NCBI RefSeq assembly: GCF_008329945.1
Contig: NZ_CP035807.1
Coordinates: 186,001 to 250,000 of the forward strand
Length of the DNA stretch: 64,000 bases
Reading direction: 5' to 3'
DNA from: Thiospirochaeta perfilievii
Lineage (GTDB): Bacteria > Spirochaetota > Spirochaetia > DSM-2461
Shown: in pieces, positions 1 through 12,058 of the stretch
Position numbering within the stretch: position 1 is the first letter of the stretch
How the letters are laid out: each line of letters starts with the position of its first letter
Made by a program: the position numbers and the translations under genes
Notes under the pieces: model-generated
What the model was told of the DNA's origin: nothing
Databases searched by the model: none
Seen by the model: only the letters and a program-made list of their open reading frames with translations

Positions 1-3000
1 CGGTATAACTAGGTTTCCAGGCACCCACACCCTGATCAAAAATGATCTCAGTTTTTGTATTATTATCCCATGTAATTGTTAAAACTCGACCATGGGGTAA
101 ATTTCTCTGATCGATTACAGTAAAATGCACATTTGTATCTAATTTTTCAAACAACCAGTTGTTGGCTACTTTTTCTAAGTAACTCTGATTACTCCAATCA
201 TTATCTAAGAAATTGCATTCACCAGCGCCTCTGTAATTCATCGATGTCTCAATATGTATTTTAGGTTTATTTTTTCCAATTATTGCTTCAAGAAGGTTAC
301 CAAGTAATAATATTGACCAAGGAGACCTTAAATACCTATCACTATAGCTAACTTCAATAATGTTATTAGTTGTCATTTTATTATAAAAAGTTGAAGCATG
401 TTCTTTGAATAAATTGTGTAGCTTATTCTTCATATTATAAGTGGGACCATCTAGCTCTCTAATAACATTAATAATGTTTGCATTTGCTTCATTTTTTATT
501 TCAGGTATATCTATTTCTACTAGATCTGCAGAGACACTGATAGTTGTACTAACCCATGTAGCAGGTTCATTAGAGTTTAACCAGAACTCTCCTGGAATGT
601 TAGAATTTTCATTATTTGAATATAAATTATAGCTATTTAATTCAGATTCTATTGATACTGAAATAAAACAATTATGAGCGTTGCTCGTGTGTGTATAAAA
701 TGTCACTTCATTGTCTATAAACCTTCTAATAATATTTGATTCTATTTTTTTAAAATTGTAATTTTCCGAAAAAACAAGATTCAAGTTAAGACTATACTCT
801 AATTTCCATAACAATAATTTGTTAATAAAATTAGGGTTCATAAGATCAAATTCATCACTATCTGAATTTAGATATACATAGATATCTTTAATTTTGTCAT
901 TAGAGTTATTCCTTAATGAATTTTCTATATAAGGAATGGGGCCATAGGAGCAATACCTTGGATTCTCTAGTGTATCGAAATCATTTGAAGTTGTTAAGTA
1001 ATTAAGTATTTTTGTTCTTTCTACCCACTCGAGAGTTAGTTTCCTGTCTAATTCACTTCTTTCTATTCTACTATCACCAGCAGCTAAACAATGTGAACAT
1101 ACATTTTCGCAATTTGCCGGGCAATTTAATTTATTAAAAGCATTTCTAAGAATATTATTGATATCTTCAAGTGCAGTTGTACAAAAACCAGCTCCACCAC
1201 TTGCATTATCATAAATCTGAATTACAGTTCGTGTTACTCCTGTATCAATATCCTTTTCAGCCCTTGTATTAAATCCCATTTCTGTACTTAAAACTCCTAG
1301 ATAGTCAGCAATTGAATCTCTAATAGCAACAGACAAAGTAGTTGTTATTATTTTATCTTCAGGACTGTCAGAAAGCCATGAATTTTCGATTAATGGATTT
1401 CGTAGAATTATTTCAATAACATCTGTATTTATATGAAATCCTAAATTTAAATCTTTAATAACATGCTCTGCACTACATTTTATATCTTTACCAGAAGGAG
1501 CTATTCCACCTAAAGGTCTATGTTCTGTTCCTAATTTCAAAGATGAAGGTAATTCTCCATTTTTTGTCATAGATTCTGCTTTTCCACATTGAAAACAGAT
1601 AGCAAACCCTTTATTAAACTCTCCTGAAGATTGATATAAAACTTTTCCACCATCTCCATAACGAATAAAACCACATCTGTAATCAGGTAATGCTAATTGG
1701 ATTCCATCTAACTGAACCTTTGGTTTATCCATTTTAATAAATTTCTGACTACTTACATCGTTTGTTGTAGGTGTAAAAAAATCTGTTCTAAAACCTAGTG
1801 GTCTTAAATATTTTTTTATTTTTTCGTTAGGAATCTCTTTATTACAATTTGAGCAATATACTTCATTATTACTATAGAATTTTTCAACTATTCCGGTCTG
1901 ACCACAATTAGGACAACTCCATGAAATATTTATTTTTTGTGATTTCCAGTTTAAATTTACACCATGGGATGTATAAACCCTTCCATCAATAACAATCTGA
2001 GAACCAGGTGCATATTCTCTTATAGCTATTTCTAGACTTCTAGATGGTTGTTCTTTATAGTCGAACATACTATCTTCCCGGGAGTTAATTATCTTTTTCT
2101 TTTCTTGATATTTAAAATCAGCTATATTGTAAGTATTTAAATTAACTACATTAGTTGGGAATCCATAGACAGGAAGATAACCTCTTGTTGAAAGCTCTCT
2201 AAGAAGATATTCACTTTCATGATTTTTTAATTCAAACTCTAGTGCTTTTTTGTAAGCTTGTTGATCAGCATCTTTACTTTTTTCTACACTTTCTATTTTT
2301 GAATTAATTTTATTGAAATCATTAATCCATCTTTCTTCCAATGTTTCTATATATATTATTGAATCATTTAAAATAATATTTAAATGTTTTGATTGTAAAA
2401 CCGTTCCAAAAATTAATTCACGAATATTTAGCCCAATATCATTGTTACAATTTCTTAGCCAATCTTTATATCCTTTACAATTTGAATTATTACCTTTATA
2501 AAACCATGAAACAGTCAACTTCATCCTATCACCATTATTATCTGTGCAAGTTCTTAGGTATGTAGATAGGAGTAAAGAGTTAACATGCCTTTCTACTATT
2601 CGTTTTGAACTAAGTGTTATAGAAGGTGCAGGTATTTCTGTTACAAAGGGCCATTTAGAGTTTAAAAAAGCTCTTTGATTGTGGGGATCTGATTTACAAA
2701 GAGTATATGCAATGGCTCGTGATTCATTCCTTCTACCTGCTCGCCCAGCTCTTTGTAAATAATTTGCAGGATGTGGTGGAACATTATTCATTACAACTGC
2801 TGATACACCACCTATATCAACTCCCATTTCCATAGTTGTGGAACAATTAAGTACATTGATATCCCCAGTTTTAAATAGTTCCACATATTCATCTAATCTT
2901 GTAGAAGATTGCTGGGCAGAATGCTCTGCCGTTCTATAATAAAAGCCCCCTTCTACTATTCTATCACTAAGGTCAGTCCATAAATTATGACTTCTTAGTT

Positions 3001-6000
3001 TCTGAATCTCATTATTACTTAATATTTTATTTCGAATATCAGAAATCTGATCTTCAACATTTGATGGAGATGACAGAGATACAAAGTTTGGAAGCTTAAC
3101 TTTTTCACAAAATAACTTCGTCCTTTTCTGTTATTAGGTAGATATGGTGTTAAACCACAAAAAGTGGTATCTAATAATCTATTAGTTACAGGACATATCC
3201 AGGCTTCATTTGGTAAAGAAAATGTCATTGAATCTAAATCTAATGAGTAGTTTGGCATAAATTGGCTAATTATTTTTGTTTTATCTACTAAATCTATCCA
3301 TGCATGTTCAAGCCAGCTATTAATTTTGTCTTTATCCTCAGGATTTTTTTTATCTAAACCTGTAGCTTCTTCAAGAAGTTTAACAAGCCTATTCGCTTGA
3401 CCTTGTTTGTATTTGGGCCATTTTTTGTGTTGTGTGCTATCTTTAGATTCACTTTTAGGAGGTAAAAAATCTTTGGGATAGAATTTACTTCCCATCCACT
3501 GTTTTGTATTATCGTCTATACGAATATAACTACTTTCCCGAACAAAAAAATCTAATGTTACTTTTAGAAAATCTAACCAATCTTTAAGTGTTAGTGCTAC
3601 AACATACTCTTTGTTTTCATCATTTAATTTGGTTACGGAGGTCGATTCCCAAAATAGTGGAGAAGTTGATATAGTATCTAAATTTCTATAGCCAACTTTT
3701 ACAATTCCTAAAGACTCTAAACTGTTTTGATTTTTTGGTCTTCTTGAAAACTCTCGAGTTAACAATAACCTTGCCATTGATTTCCCGCTATCATTGTCTG
3801 AGAAAAACATTGGATTTGCATATTTATTGTATCTAAGAATAGATCTTTTTATATCATTTAAACTTGAGAGTTTATGAACCATGTCATCCCATATAATTAT
3901 GGCAGGGATATATTCTTTTGAATTATCTTTTATATTTAATGCCTTATTTTTAAAATCTTCAGACATGTTTTTATCTATTGATTTAAGATCGTCATGAAGT
4001 TTCATTAGTTGATCATAGGTATAACCTTCATCATTCCGTAAAGGATCAGTAATTATCCTTTTACTTTGAGCATTTCTTAATATTTCAAAAACTAATCCCC
4101 TAAGCTTTGATCTTTCAGCTTCCTGTTGCATACGTACAGCCATTCTAGCCGTTCCTTGTCTACTATCCGTGAATGTTATTAATTTACGTCCTCTGCCTGG
4201 TAATTCTTCTGGGGTTCTATCCTTACTTTCTTTTTGATCTGCATCAGGACAGTACTCTAAAACGGTAGGCACAGCATTAGCTATGTAAAATGGTGCTCCT
4301 AAATAAGCAAAACGCATAAAACCTTTATCTGTATTAGAAAACTCACATTTTGAACACAAACTCATTGATTCATCTATAAATTTAATATCTATTCTATTAG
4401 TTCCCAGTAAAGAACCTATTTCCATTGTATCCGTATTAAAACTAATCTTTTGATAAGAATCATTTAAGGAATAATATGGTGCGATTATCAACTTATTTCC
4501 AGGAGTTTTCATACTCGGTTCATCTGTATTAGATTCATCATAAATTTCATCTGATAATGAGAATTCATCTTCAGTAAACTGACTCTGTTGTATTAGCTTT
4601 CCTTTTTTATCCTCTACGATCAAATGGGGTTCATTACAGTCATTACAAAATCCAACTTCATATACTGGAGCACCACAAAAACATCGACTTTTCTGATTAA
4701 CATAAACATTCCCAAAACCCCAATCTGATAAATGCTGACTTTTACAATTACATTTTGGATCTATGCAACTCCAAAGGCCATGAAACATTCTTTGAAAAAG
4801 ATGCATTCTAATTTTTAGAAATGGAGGGTCATATTCTGTTTTTTTTGTCCCAGTCATGAGATCTATCCACTCTAAAATATTCATTTCAGAAATAGAACAA
4901 CCCCTATTTTCTTGGAATGTTTTAATTTCATCAATTGTCAGAGGTCTTAAACTACTTAAAATACTATCTCTTATACTGTATGCAATTGTAGATTTTTCTA
5001 ATGAGCTATATCTATCTACAGAGATTTCTTTATCCCTGTCTATACCTTTTAATTCTAAAAGACTAAGGCTATTCATTTCTTTATTACTTTTTAATAATGG
5101 CCATGTTCTTGAGCCGGTAATAACTTCTACTTGATTAATAAGAACTCCAGCTAAATTAGATAAGTATAATCTAAGCTTTTCAGTAGCTCCTTCCCCTGCA
5201 ATTGTTGCAGAAGTAGCGACAAACCTTATTTCTTTAGATTTTTTACCAAAGGCCTGTACGACTCTCCTTAATAGTAGAGAGATTTCTGCAGCTTGAGAAC
5301 CAACATATGTATGTGCTTCATCTAATACAATCCATCTAAGTGATTTTGCATTCTTTGATATTTCTAAAATGGGGTTATCCACTTGTCTAACAAGCATATA
5401 CTCTAACATTGTCGCATTTGTCATTAATATTGGGCTTGGTTCTTTTCTTAATAACTCCCTAGATAAAATTTGATTGGGAGCAATATTTTTTTGCTCTTTT
5501 CTAACCTTAAATTCATTTTCTAGAGTCTTCCCATTATATAAACAAAATCTAATGTTGCTACCATAATCATTTGTCCAGGCGTTAAGTCTTTCTTGTTGTG
5601 AATTAATTAGCGCATTTAACGGATATAAAAAAAGAGCTCTAACTCCTATTAATGGCTGTTTAATTTCTTTGTGTTCCCGTATTAAATCCTGTAATATAGG
5701 AATCATAAAACACTCTGTTTTTCCAGAACCTGTACCAGTTGTAACAACAATTGATTTTGGAGTTTTATGAGAAAGTGTTTCCCAGGCTTTTATCTGATGC
5801 TCATACGGCATCATATCGGATTTAAAACTATATGTTTTTGCATTTTCTAACGTTGTTACTATTTCATTTGATAATAGTTTTCCACCTAAATCTTTAAATG
5901 ATTGAGTACCCTGCTTCCATCCAAATGTATGCTCAATAACTGGCTTTGATAGAAAACAATTCTCATCACCTAGATTATTTGACATTTCTTCTGATAAGTG

Positions 6001-6108
6001 TTCTCTAAGGCCAGAATTACTAATACCAAGCATGCTTAATGTAGCTTCTTTTGTTCTAGAAAGACTTTGTAATATCAATTTTTTATAAAATGCCACTATT
6101 TTCTCCAT
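1..6108 (-). CDS. DruE-like DEAD/DEAH helicase with DUF1998-type C-terminus (partial, one frameshift)
   Basis: Large SF2 helicase, probably the nuclease/helicase-like effector of a Druantia defence locus. Visible in order: Walker [10 protein letters not shown] (about residue 125), DEAH in [10 protein letters not shown] (about 263), SAT motif, a cysteine-rich zinc region (about 470-520), then, in a second frame, motif [11 protein letters not shown] and a DUF1998-like end with the cysteine motif CENVCSHCL. The first frame ends at 3019 in nonsense residues; the second is open from about 3125 to base 1, so the protein continues beyond the window. Adding one A to the AAAA run at 3124-3127 (minus strand) joins the frames. 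The start overlaps the druH-like gene by 26 bp, so the two are probably translationally coupled. Helicase and DUF1998 identity is firm; the DruE name follows from architecture and neighbour. Confidence 0.85.
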
Positions 6109-9100
6109 TTATAGAATATTTACTATTAACTAAAACTGATAACATCATGGAATAAACTGATGAATACCAACTATTATCAAAATCAGATATCTTGTAGATA
6201 TAGAATTTAAGCTTATTTAATGTTACGCCTAAGTCTTCTAATTTCGCATCACCCATGGTTACACGTGCCATGAACATAGGTAAGTAGGTAACAGAATTGC
6301 TAAAGTGTGTTTTTGAAGTATTAATCTCAACGATATCAAGATTTTTGTTTGCCCAAAATAATAATTCATCATTCAATCCCACAGGCCATCTATCTTCCAT
6401 GTGATCTCTTCTTAAATTTTGATACATTATCTCTAATGATTTACAAACAGAGAATTTTAGAGGTTCATTTATTTTATGAATAATAAAATCTTCTATAAAT
6501 TGTATTCCACTAATAACCTTTTTTAAAACTTCAATCTTATTTAAACCTAATCTTTTTATCAATTCTTCAGAGAAATCACCATTACGAACCTGCCAACTAA
6601 TAAAATTGTGATATCCATCTATCCACTTATTTAATGGTATAGATTCCCAAACAACGGATAGTTCATCCCTTAACTTATTACAGAAATCTAAATTACAATC
6701 AATTCTATAAAAAAAAGTAACAAGGGCATCTATGTTTCTTGATAAAGAGAGCCATGATTCAAAGGCATTTAAATGTATATATTGAAAGTTTTCTTTTAAG
6801 TAATAAATATAATTCCAGCTCTTATGATTATAATTATTTGCCATGGAATTTATAACTTTATCAATAACGTATGGATTATCTATTGGGTGATATACTTTCG
6901 CAGCTCTTTCTAATGTCTCTGCATTTGAGGATAAGACATAATTATTTTCTGGTAGAAAAAGCTTAGGCCTAAATTGAGGAGAGTCTGAATCAGCCGGAAT
7001 AATTAACCATGGTCCTTCTTTACTCATTATTGGTCGAAGAGAATAGTAACCCGTAGCTACGTCCTCAGATAGTATTTCAGGCAATATATTATCGTTTATT
7101 TTAGGATCTGAGAGCTGAATTGCTATTGGTTTAAACTTCGCAAGAGAGTATTTATTATCAAGATCTATAATTTCAAAATTATCATTGTATAACTGCACAT
7201 AACCCTTATATCTCCTTATATTTAATTCGAGGATTTTTTTGGACTTAATATGGACTAATAATTTAATATATGCGTCTTGGTCATCCGTTGTGGAAAGGAT
7301 TTGTAGGAATTCAGATTTTAGACTAAAGAGACTTACTTTAACAGTTTCATTTGATACTTTATAGCTGGTGTTAATTCTTGGGTTGAATTTATGTTTTTTA
7401 GAAATTAATTCTAATTCAAGATCAAATGTTTCAATACTATCTGTGGTAGAATTAAGGTACAAATACTTCCCTAAAAGCTCATTTAAAGCGATATTATTTG
7501 ATTTTATTCGGACTCCATTTTCATCAAAAACAGAGGCTCCTAAGACAGGGTAAGAACATTTTATATAAATTGGGTTGTTACAGTTTATACTCTTCAATTT
7601 TATTTCAAAAAGAGGAGTCCTCTCTGAATCTAGTTGCCTAAGTATAAACTTCTTGCTTATTTCAGAATCTATCTCTATTGAAGAGATATTATCACCTAAA
7701 ATAAACAGCTCATCATCATTAATGCCCCAAACTTCTAAAATAGCATTGATATTTCTAAAATCAGGAACAATTTTCATTTTAAAATCTTTAGGAAGTACAC
7801 CTATAAATTTACGTAATAAAGTCGATCCATTATTATCCTTTATAACATAAGAGAATTTCCCTGAGATCGAACCGTCCCAAAATTTATTTTCACAGCCATC
7901 TATGTAGACCTTAAGATCATTATAACTAGAAACGTTGTCTTGATCGTTTATTAGTCGAGGCAGCCCATGATAAGTAATTTTAGGAATGGTATCTAATATG
8001 CTACAGTTACCTGCAAGTGACAATTTTAAAGGATTATTATTACAATTAAGTTTTATATTCAAGATATCATCCTTTAATTTAACTATAGCATTATTTTCAA
8101 TACCTACCCAAATAGAGAATTTATTTCCTATTCCAACTCTTTTCGCATTTATAGATTCAACATTCCAACCTCTTGGTTGCCAAATTACTAATTTATCATC
8201 TGGAGAATTATAACTAGCATTTGAAAGAAGCTTTATTTTAATATCATCTGGATTATTAATATTTTCGAATATTAATGGCCCTGAAGTATCTAAAATACTA
8301 TCTTCGATTGTTATACTCTTTATAAGTACTCCATTTGTCATTAGTTTAATGCTCAGCTCTTCGTCGATTTTTTTTCTTCTGATTGTTACAATATTCTTTG
8401 GAAATTTAAACTGAACACTTAATTCTAGTTTTTCACAATAAGTAGTTCCTAAACACTCTCTTGGTGTCGATCCTTCGTATAGATATATTTCAAACCTTAA
8501 AGTTGATAATAAACTAAAGTCTATATCAAACTTATAACTTTTAGGAAATACAATTTGTGATTCAATATTCCAAAGTGATAATTTACCTACCTGATAATGA
8601 CTCGATTCAAACAGATTTTGCTCCGCTATCAACTTTTCTCTATGCTCTTTTTTTGCATCTAAAAGCCATTCAGATACGAGTTTTGTTGCATTTTCTTCAT
8701 CAATAGGTAAAGGAAAAGATGAACGCCAGTCTGGAGAGTATCTATCTAAATATTCAATTATATTTTCATGATCTTTTAGTTTACTACTTCTTACAATCAT
8801 CATTAAACTATCTACAATACCTGCTAGAAGATTTAATGTATCTTTATCTTGATGAGCATTAGGTAAATAGTGACTATACCCATCAATTATTTGAGTAATG
8901 TCGGTATTACCATTTAAAGTTTTATGAAATTCTTTAATTCCTCTGTTAACTATTCGCCCAAAACCTGTATGTGGATTTTGTACAAGTGTCCACGGAAGGC
9001 CACCTTCTAAGAAAAGAGAGCCGAGGAGGTCTCTATCTTTTCCATTAAGCCCTCTTGTTCTAATAGGCCTTTTCCAATATTCATTTAAACCAATTTCAAC

Positions 9101-9424
9101 TGCTTTAGCTCTATCATTTTGTTTTAAATTACATCTAATAACATTTTCAATAGTGCTCCATGACCAGCTTTTATCATAATCACGCCGATAATATTCAGAA
9201 ACAAAAAGGCAAAAAAGTGCAGCCCAACTTCTAAAGAAGTATTCTTCATTTTTACTTGGTAAATGTTCATTAAGGATTTGAGGTATCCTATTATATTCTT
9301 CTTTCGTTACTTGATACCGAAACAATAATTTTCCATCTGGTTTTTGTAGTTGCCTTTTTTCGAGAAACTGGTTTAACCATGTTTTTGGACTTGGACTTTC
9401 ATAAAGTATATTCATCTTTTTCAC
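6083..9424 (-). CDS. DruH-like protein (STY4851/YjiT-type), Druantia type III partner
   Basis: A 1,113-residue protein with no catalytic motif I can point to. The first 120 residues (ending in the tryptophan-rich stretch around SWSWSTIENVIRC) resemble the YjiT/STY4851 family, which is encoded next to a giant DUF1998 helicase in enterobacteria; that pair corresponds, as I understand it, to DruH and DruE of type III Druantia. The middle is beta-rich and low in charge patterning; the C-terminus is helical. It is the first gene of the two-gene operon and overlaps the helicase by 26 bp. The alternative is an unrelated large helicase partner; family recognition here is from memory of sequence pattern and position only. 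Confidence 0.65.
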   Translation of the reverse strand: MKKMNILYESPSPKTWLNQFLEKRQLQKPDGKLLFRYQVTKEEYNRIPQILNEHLPSKNEEYFFRSWAALFCLFVSEYYRRDYDKSWSWSTIENVIRCNLKQNDRAKAVEIGLNEYWKRPIRTRGLNGKDRDLLGSLFLEGGLPWTLVQNPHTGFGRIVNRGIKEFHKTLNGNTDITQIIDGYSHYLPNAHQDKDTLNLLAGIVDSLMMIVRSSKLKDHENIIEYLDRYSPDWRSSFPLPIDEENATKLVSEWLLDAKKEHREKLIAEQNLFESSHYQVGKLSLWNIESQIVFPKSYKFDIDFSLLSTLRFEIYLYEGSTPRECLGTTYCEKLELSVQFKFPKNIVTIRRKKIDEELSIKLMTNGVLIKSITIEDSILDTSGPLIFENINNPDDIKIKLLSNASYNSPDDKLVIWQPRGWNVESINAKRVGIGNKFSIWVGIENNAIVKLKDDILNIKLNCNNNPLKLSLAGNCSILDTIPKITYHGLPRLINDQDNVSSYNDLKVYIDGCENKFWDGSISGKFSYVIKDNNGSTLLRKFIGVLPKDFKMKIVPDFRNINAILEVWGINDDELFILGDNISSIEIDSEISKKFILRQLDSERTPLFEIKLKSINCNNPIYIKCSYPVLGASVFDENGVRIKSNNIALNELLGKYLYLNSTTDSIETFDLELELISKKHKFNPRINTSYKVSNETVKVSLFSLKSEFLQILSTTDDQDAYIKLLVHIKSKKILELNIRRYKGYVQLYNDNFEIIDLDNKYSLAKFKPIAIQLSDPKINDNILPEILSEDVATGYYSLRPIMSKEGPWLIIPADSDSPQFRPKLFLPENNYVLSSNAETLERAAKVYHPIDNPYVIDKVINSMANNYNHKSWNYIYYLKENFQYIHLNAFESWLSLSRNIDALVTFFYRIDCNLDFCNKLRDELSVVWESIPLNKWIDGYHNFISWQVRNGDFSEELIKRLGLNKIEVLKKVISGIQFIEDFIIHKINEPLKFSVCKSLEIMYQNLRRDHMEDRWPVGLNDELLFWANKNLDIVEINTSKTHFSNSVTYLPMFMARVTMGDAKLEDLGVTLNKLKFYIYKISDFDNSWYSSVYSMMLSVLVNSKYSINGENSGIL

Positions 9425-9484
9425 TTCTTTTTATAAATATTTTTTTATTCATTATACATAGTATTTTTCATATATCAAATACTT

Positions 9485-10153
9485 TTATAGATCATTTAAT
9501 GTATTGGAATTTTTAATTTTTTCTGTCATTTCCTTCATTTCTTTAGATTGATAATCCACTAAATGTGTAATACTATAATTTTCACCCATTAATACTAAAT
9601 GTATTTCTGTTTTGTCGTCTTCCCAGTCTGAAAAATACAATAGATCTCCAATACTTATTGCTAGTCCCCAATCAGAAAAATCATCTTTATATAGATCATC
9701 TCTCCATATAACATCTTCTTTTATTGCATTGCTATATTTATCAGTGAGTAGCTCCTTGATGGAATTATAATCCAGTATAAAATCATTTTTATTAGAGTGT
9801 TTTTCTGTAAAAAAATATCGTGCTGAAGTTAATATATCCTGAGTAAAAAAATATATTATATAACAGTCTTTACCAGCTACTTTTGATGTGTACATTAAAT
9901 TGTTTTCATTTGAACCTTCAACTAAACTTGTAGTCTCAATACCCATAACTTCTTTTTTCGTCATACCCCATATTGTTTGTCTAAAAGTTGTACCTGACGA
10001 TATTAAACTATTTTCTATGACTTCCCAGGTATTATCATCTTTTAATAGGATTTTATTGCCTGATTTTGTAAATACAGTTTCTTCTGCTTGTAAAAAGGAT
10101 ACTGCAATAAGTAGTAACGTTAAAACTATTTTTTTATTCATTTTAATCTCCAA
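9485..10153 (-). CDS. Secreted protein of unknown function
   Basis: A 222-residue protein that begins with a signal peptide: the second possible start, MNKKIVLTLLLIAVSFLQA, gives the more typical export signal, so the true start is probably four codons in. After cleavage comes a short repeat-like motif (SGNKILLKDDNTWEVI) often seen at the mature start of small periplasmic proteins. No catalytic motif is recognised. It lies alone, 60 bp downstream of the druH-like start and behind a hairpin repeat, so it probably has its own promoter. Confidence 0.7.
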   Translation of the reverse strand: MEIKMNKKIVLTLLLIAVSFLQAEETVFTKSGNKILLKDDNTWEVIENSLISSGTTFRQTIWGMTKKEVMGIETTSLVEGSNENNLMYTSKVAGKDCYIIYFFTQDILTSARYFFTEKHSNKNDFILDYNSIKELLTDKYSNAIKEDVIWRDDLYKDDFSDWGLAISIGDLLYFSDWEDDKTEIHLVLMGENYSITHLVDYQSKEMKEMTEKIKNSNTLNDL

Positions 10154-10187
10154 TTATTTTTTATATATGGAAATTATCTAACTTGTG

Positions 10188-10206
10188 TGCGAACGGTTGG
10201 TTCGCA
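10188..10206. repeat. Hairpin repeat family A, copy 1
   Basis: Stem TGCGAAC / GTTCGCA with loop GGTTG, in the gap between the DUF2442 gene and the secreted-protein gene. About 10 bases further right is ACTAATTTT and about 65 bases after that ATGTAGTTAACA, two blocks that also follow copy 3, so the conserved unit is roughly 100 bp. Copies 2 and 3 are at 15260-15282 and 27187-27205. Confidence 0.6.
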
Positions 10207-10367
10207 GGAATACTAATTTTCCAGAATTTTATTTTTATATAGTGATAATACTTAACAGATTTTATGTAGTTAACAGATTTAACCCATATGTTCTTAATTT
10301 CTTAAAACTTAAAGATACCATAAGCTTAAATGTTGTACTTTGGATTTGTTATATTTTAATATAATCC

Positions 10368-10595
10368 TTAGTCTTGTAGATTAGCCTCAATTGTATCTGC
10401 TGATAAATCTGCTCCACAATCCCATTCTACAAAATAACCACCATTCTGGATTTTTTTAAACTCACTATCATTTTTTAATTCACTAAAAGCTTCATATATA
10501 AGATATGGGTAGACATCAAAGGTTCCCTCTTTACCATTATCAAATTTGATTTTTAATTTGTAATCAATATCTGGCTTTACTTCTGATATTATCAT
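10368..10595 (-). CDS. DUF2442-domain protein
   Basis: A 75-residue protein with the DUF2442 pattern: a short beta-rich domain (LKIKFDNGKEGTFDVYPYL) ending in an acidic stretch with DCGADLSADTIE. The family is often encoded beside DUF4160 proteins, as here, with a four-base overlap. Pairs like this are annotated in places as putative toxin-antitoxin modules, but no mechanism can be read from the sequence. Confidence 0.8.
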   Translation of the reverse strand: MIISEVKPDIDYKLKIKFDNGKEGTFDVYPYLIYEAFSELKNDSEFKKIQNGGYFVEWDCGADLSADTIEANLQD

Positions 10596-10867
10596 TGATC
10601 TAATCCTTTAATTTTAAATGGAGTTTTACCATTAACAGCAAGTTCCCAATCTGCTAATAAATCATCATGGTGAATTTCTATCCATGCAACAATTAATTTT
10701 TGTTTTTTAGGTGGTACATGACCTGCAAGTAATATACCATCAGAAATAGAATATACCCCAACATCACCTTGATATTCAGCATGTATATGTGGAAGTTTAT
10801 GTTTCTCTATATCCTTAAAAAACATTCTTATTATTATTCCATAAAACATTGATATCGTGGGCATCAT
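10592..10867 (-). CDS. DUF4160-domain protein
   Basis: A 91-residue protein with the DUF4160 signature: MPTISMFYGIIIRMFF, the HxPHIHAEYQG stretch, and LIVAWIEIHHDDLLADWEL. Histidines in PHIHAEY and IHHDDL could bind metal, but activity is unknown. It is upstream of and overlaps the DUF2442 gene, forming a two-gene unit with a clean Shine-Dalgarno (GGAGGAATG context) before the start. Confidence 0.8.
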   Translation of the reverse strand: MMPTISMFYGIIIRMFFKDIEKHKLPHIHAEYQGDVGVYSISDGILLAGHVPPKKQKLIVAWIEIHHDDLLADWELAVNGKTPFKIKGLDQ

Positions 10868-11023
10868 TCCTCCAAATGTATTATAAAAAAGTTTAACTGT
10901 TTAATTGTTTTTTTTCTACTATTTTTATTTAAAATATATTATCTAAATATTTAACACTTCAAAATTTATTCATATTTAGTTCCATTATTTTTATTTAAAA
11001 GATTTAAAATATTTCCGCTATCA

Positions 11024-11063
11024 ATTGGTAAAAAAATAACCCTCCTATTCTATTTTTACCAAT
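11024..11063 (-). terminator. Terminator at the end of the mcrBC-endonuclease operon
   Basis: Perfect arms ATTGGTAAAAA and TTTTTACCAAT with an 18-base loop. The right arm overlaps the last codons of the endonuclease gene and A/T runs lie in the stem, so it can act in either direction. Confidence 0.6.
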
Positions 11064-12021
11064 ATCTAATTTTTAAATATTGTAATAGATCGTAGTAAGT
11101 TTTATCCTTAATTCCATTCATTAGTTTTTCTGGCGTAATAATAAAATATTTTGATTGGTCTTCTAAATGAAATCTCCATGTGGCCTCCATTCCCATACCA
11201 CTACATTTATATTTTTTTTCAAGTAAGTCTGAGTTCTCTGATGGAATAACATGTACGTGTAAAAAGTTTGTTGCTTTTAATGTTTCATTTTTACTATTAA
11301 TAATCATTTGTTCAGCCCAGAGAGTTTGTCGCATAAGTTGATAAAATGGTTCGAAATAATAGCAGAAATGATTTTCTGATCTTAATTGAGAAGAATTATT
11401 AATTAGTTGAGAATATCTGTTCTTTCTTGTTTCACCTTTGCTGCCCTTTGTTTCTTTTGTACAACCTTCAGTTGCTTTATTTTGATTATTATAAAACTCC
11501 GTATATTTCCATTCAATTGGAATAAGCCAATGTGAGCCGTCATTACGAACCCCAAAAATTAAAGCATCAATTGATGTACAATTACTTCCTCGATTTGGAA
11601 CACCTTCATTGAGATTATCGTTATCGCTAACTGCTTCAAATTGTATATATGCAGGTTTAAATTTGTCATTTACAACAGGTAAAACATCAGTAAAATCATC
11701 TGATATATTTTTTAAAATGGTGAGAACAGCTTCTTTGTCATTTCTAATTTGATATAAGTGATTAATACATGCAATTTGTGATGACAATGAATGTCCTGTA
11801 GGCTGTTTACCACCCCACCATGAAATTTTATTTTTTTTAAAGTATTCCACGGCATCAGACCTAATTGGTTCAAATAAATTTTTAATATTATCAATTAGAA
11901 CAAAATCCCTAAACTTTGTCATGAATTTTTTTCCACCTAAACTTCCATAAAAAACAGGATTTTTGCTTTGAATTAAGTCTATTGCTTTTTCCCTCTGTGA
12001 TTCTTGATAAATCGATGCCAT
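11056..12021 (-). CDS. PGN_0703-like PD-(D/E)XK restriction endonuclease
   Basis: A 321-residue nuclease-like protein. The fold signature is a conserved aspartate in CTSIDALIFGV (about residue 151) followed by E-x-K in PIEWKYTEFY (about 170), the metal-binding pair of PD-(D/E)XK enzymes; upstream conserved features include SWWGGKQPTGHSLSSQIACINHL. This matches the PGN_0703-like restriction endonuclease family. It follows mcrC by 67 bp on the same strand, so it is likely a third component or a cargo nuclease of the type IV system. The gap carries four copies of a six-base repeat close to its start. Confidence 0.8.
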   Translation of the reverse strand: MASIYQESQREKAIDLIQSKNPVFYGSLGGKKFMTKFRDFVLIDNIKNLFEPIRSDAVEYFKKNKISWWGGKQPTGHSLSSQIACINHLYQIRNDKEAVLTILKNISDDFTDVLPVVNDKFKPAYIQFEAVSDNDNLNEGVPNRGSNCTSIDALIFGVRNDGSHWLIPIEWKYTEFYNNQNKATEGCTKETKGSKGETRKNRYSQLINNSSQLRSENHFCYYFEPFYQLMRQTLWAEQMIINSKNETLKATNFLHVHVIPSENSDLLEKKYKCSGMGMEATWRFHLEDQSKYFIITPEKLMNGIKDKTYYDLLQYLKIRYW

Positions 12022-12034
12022 TTTTACCTTTCCA

Positions 12035-12058
12035 TTTTAATTTTAATTTTAATTTTAA
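12035..12058. repeat. (TTTTAA)4 tandem repeat before the endonuclease start
   Basis: Four perfect six-base units lie 14 bases upstream of the endonuclease start codon, just behind its ribosome-binding site (GGAAAGG). A change in copy number would move any promoter element relative to the start without touching the reading frame. Confidence 0.7.

Noticed and set aside
9888-10181. 97-codon plus-strand open frame opposite the secreted protein
   Set aside because: It is the mirror of a minus-strand gene with signal peptide and codon bias; no ribosome site.
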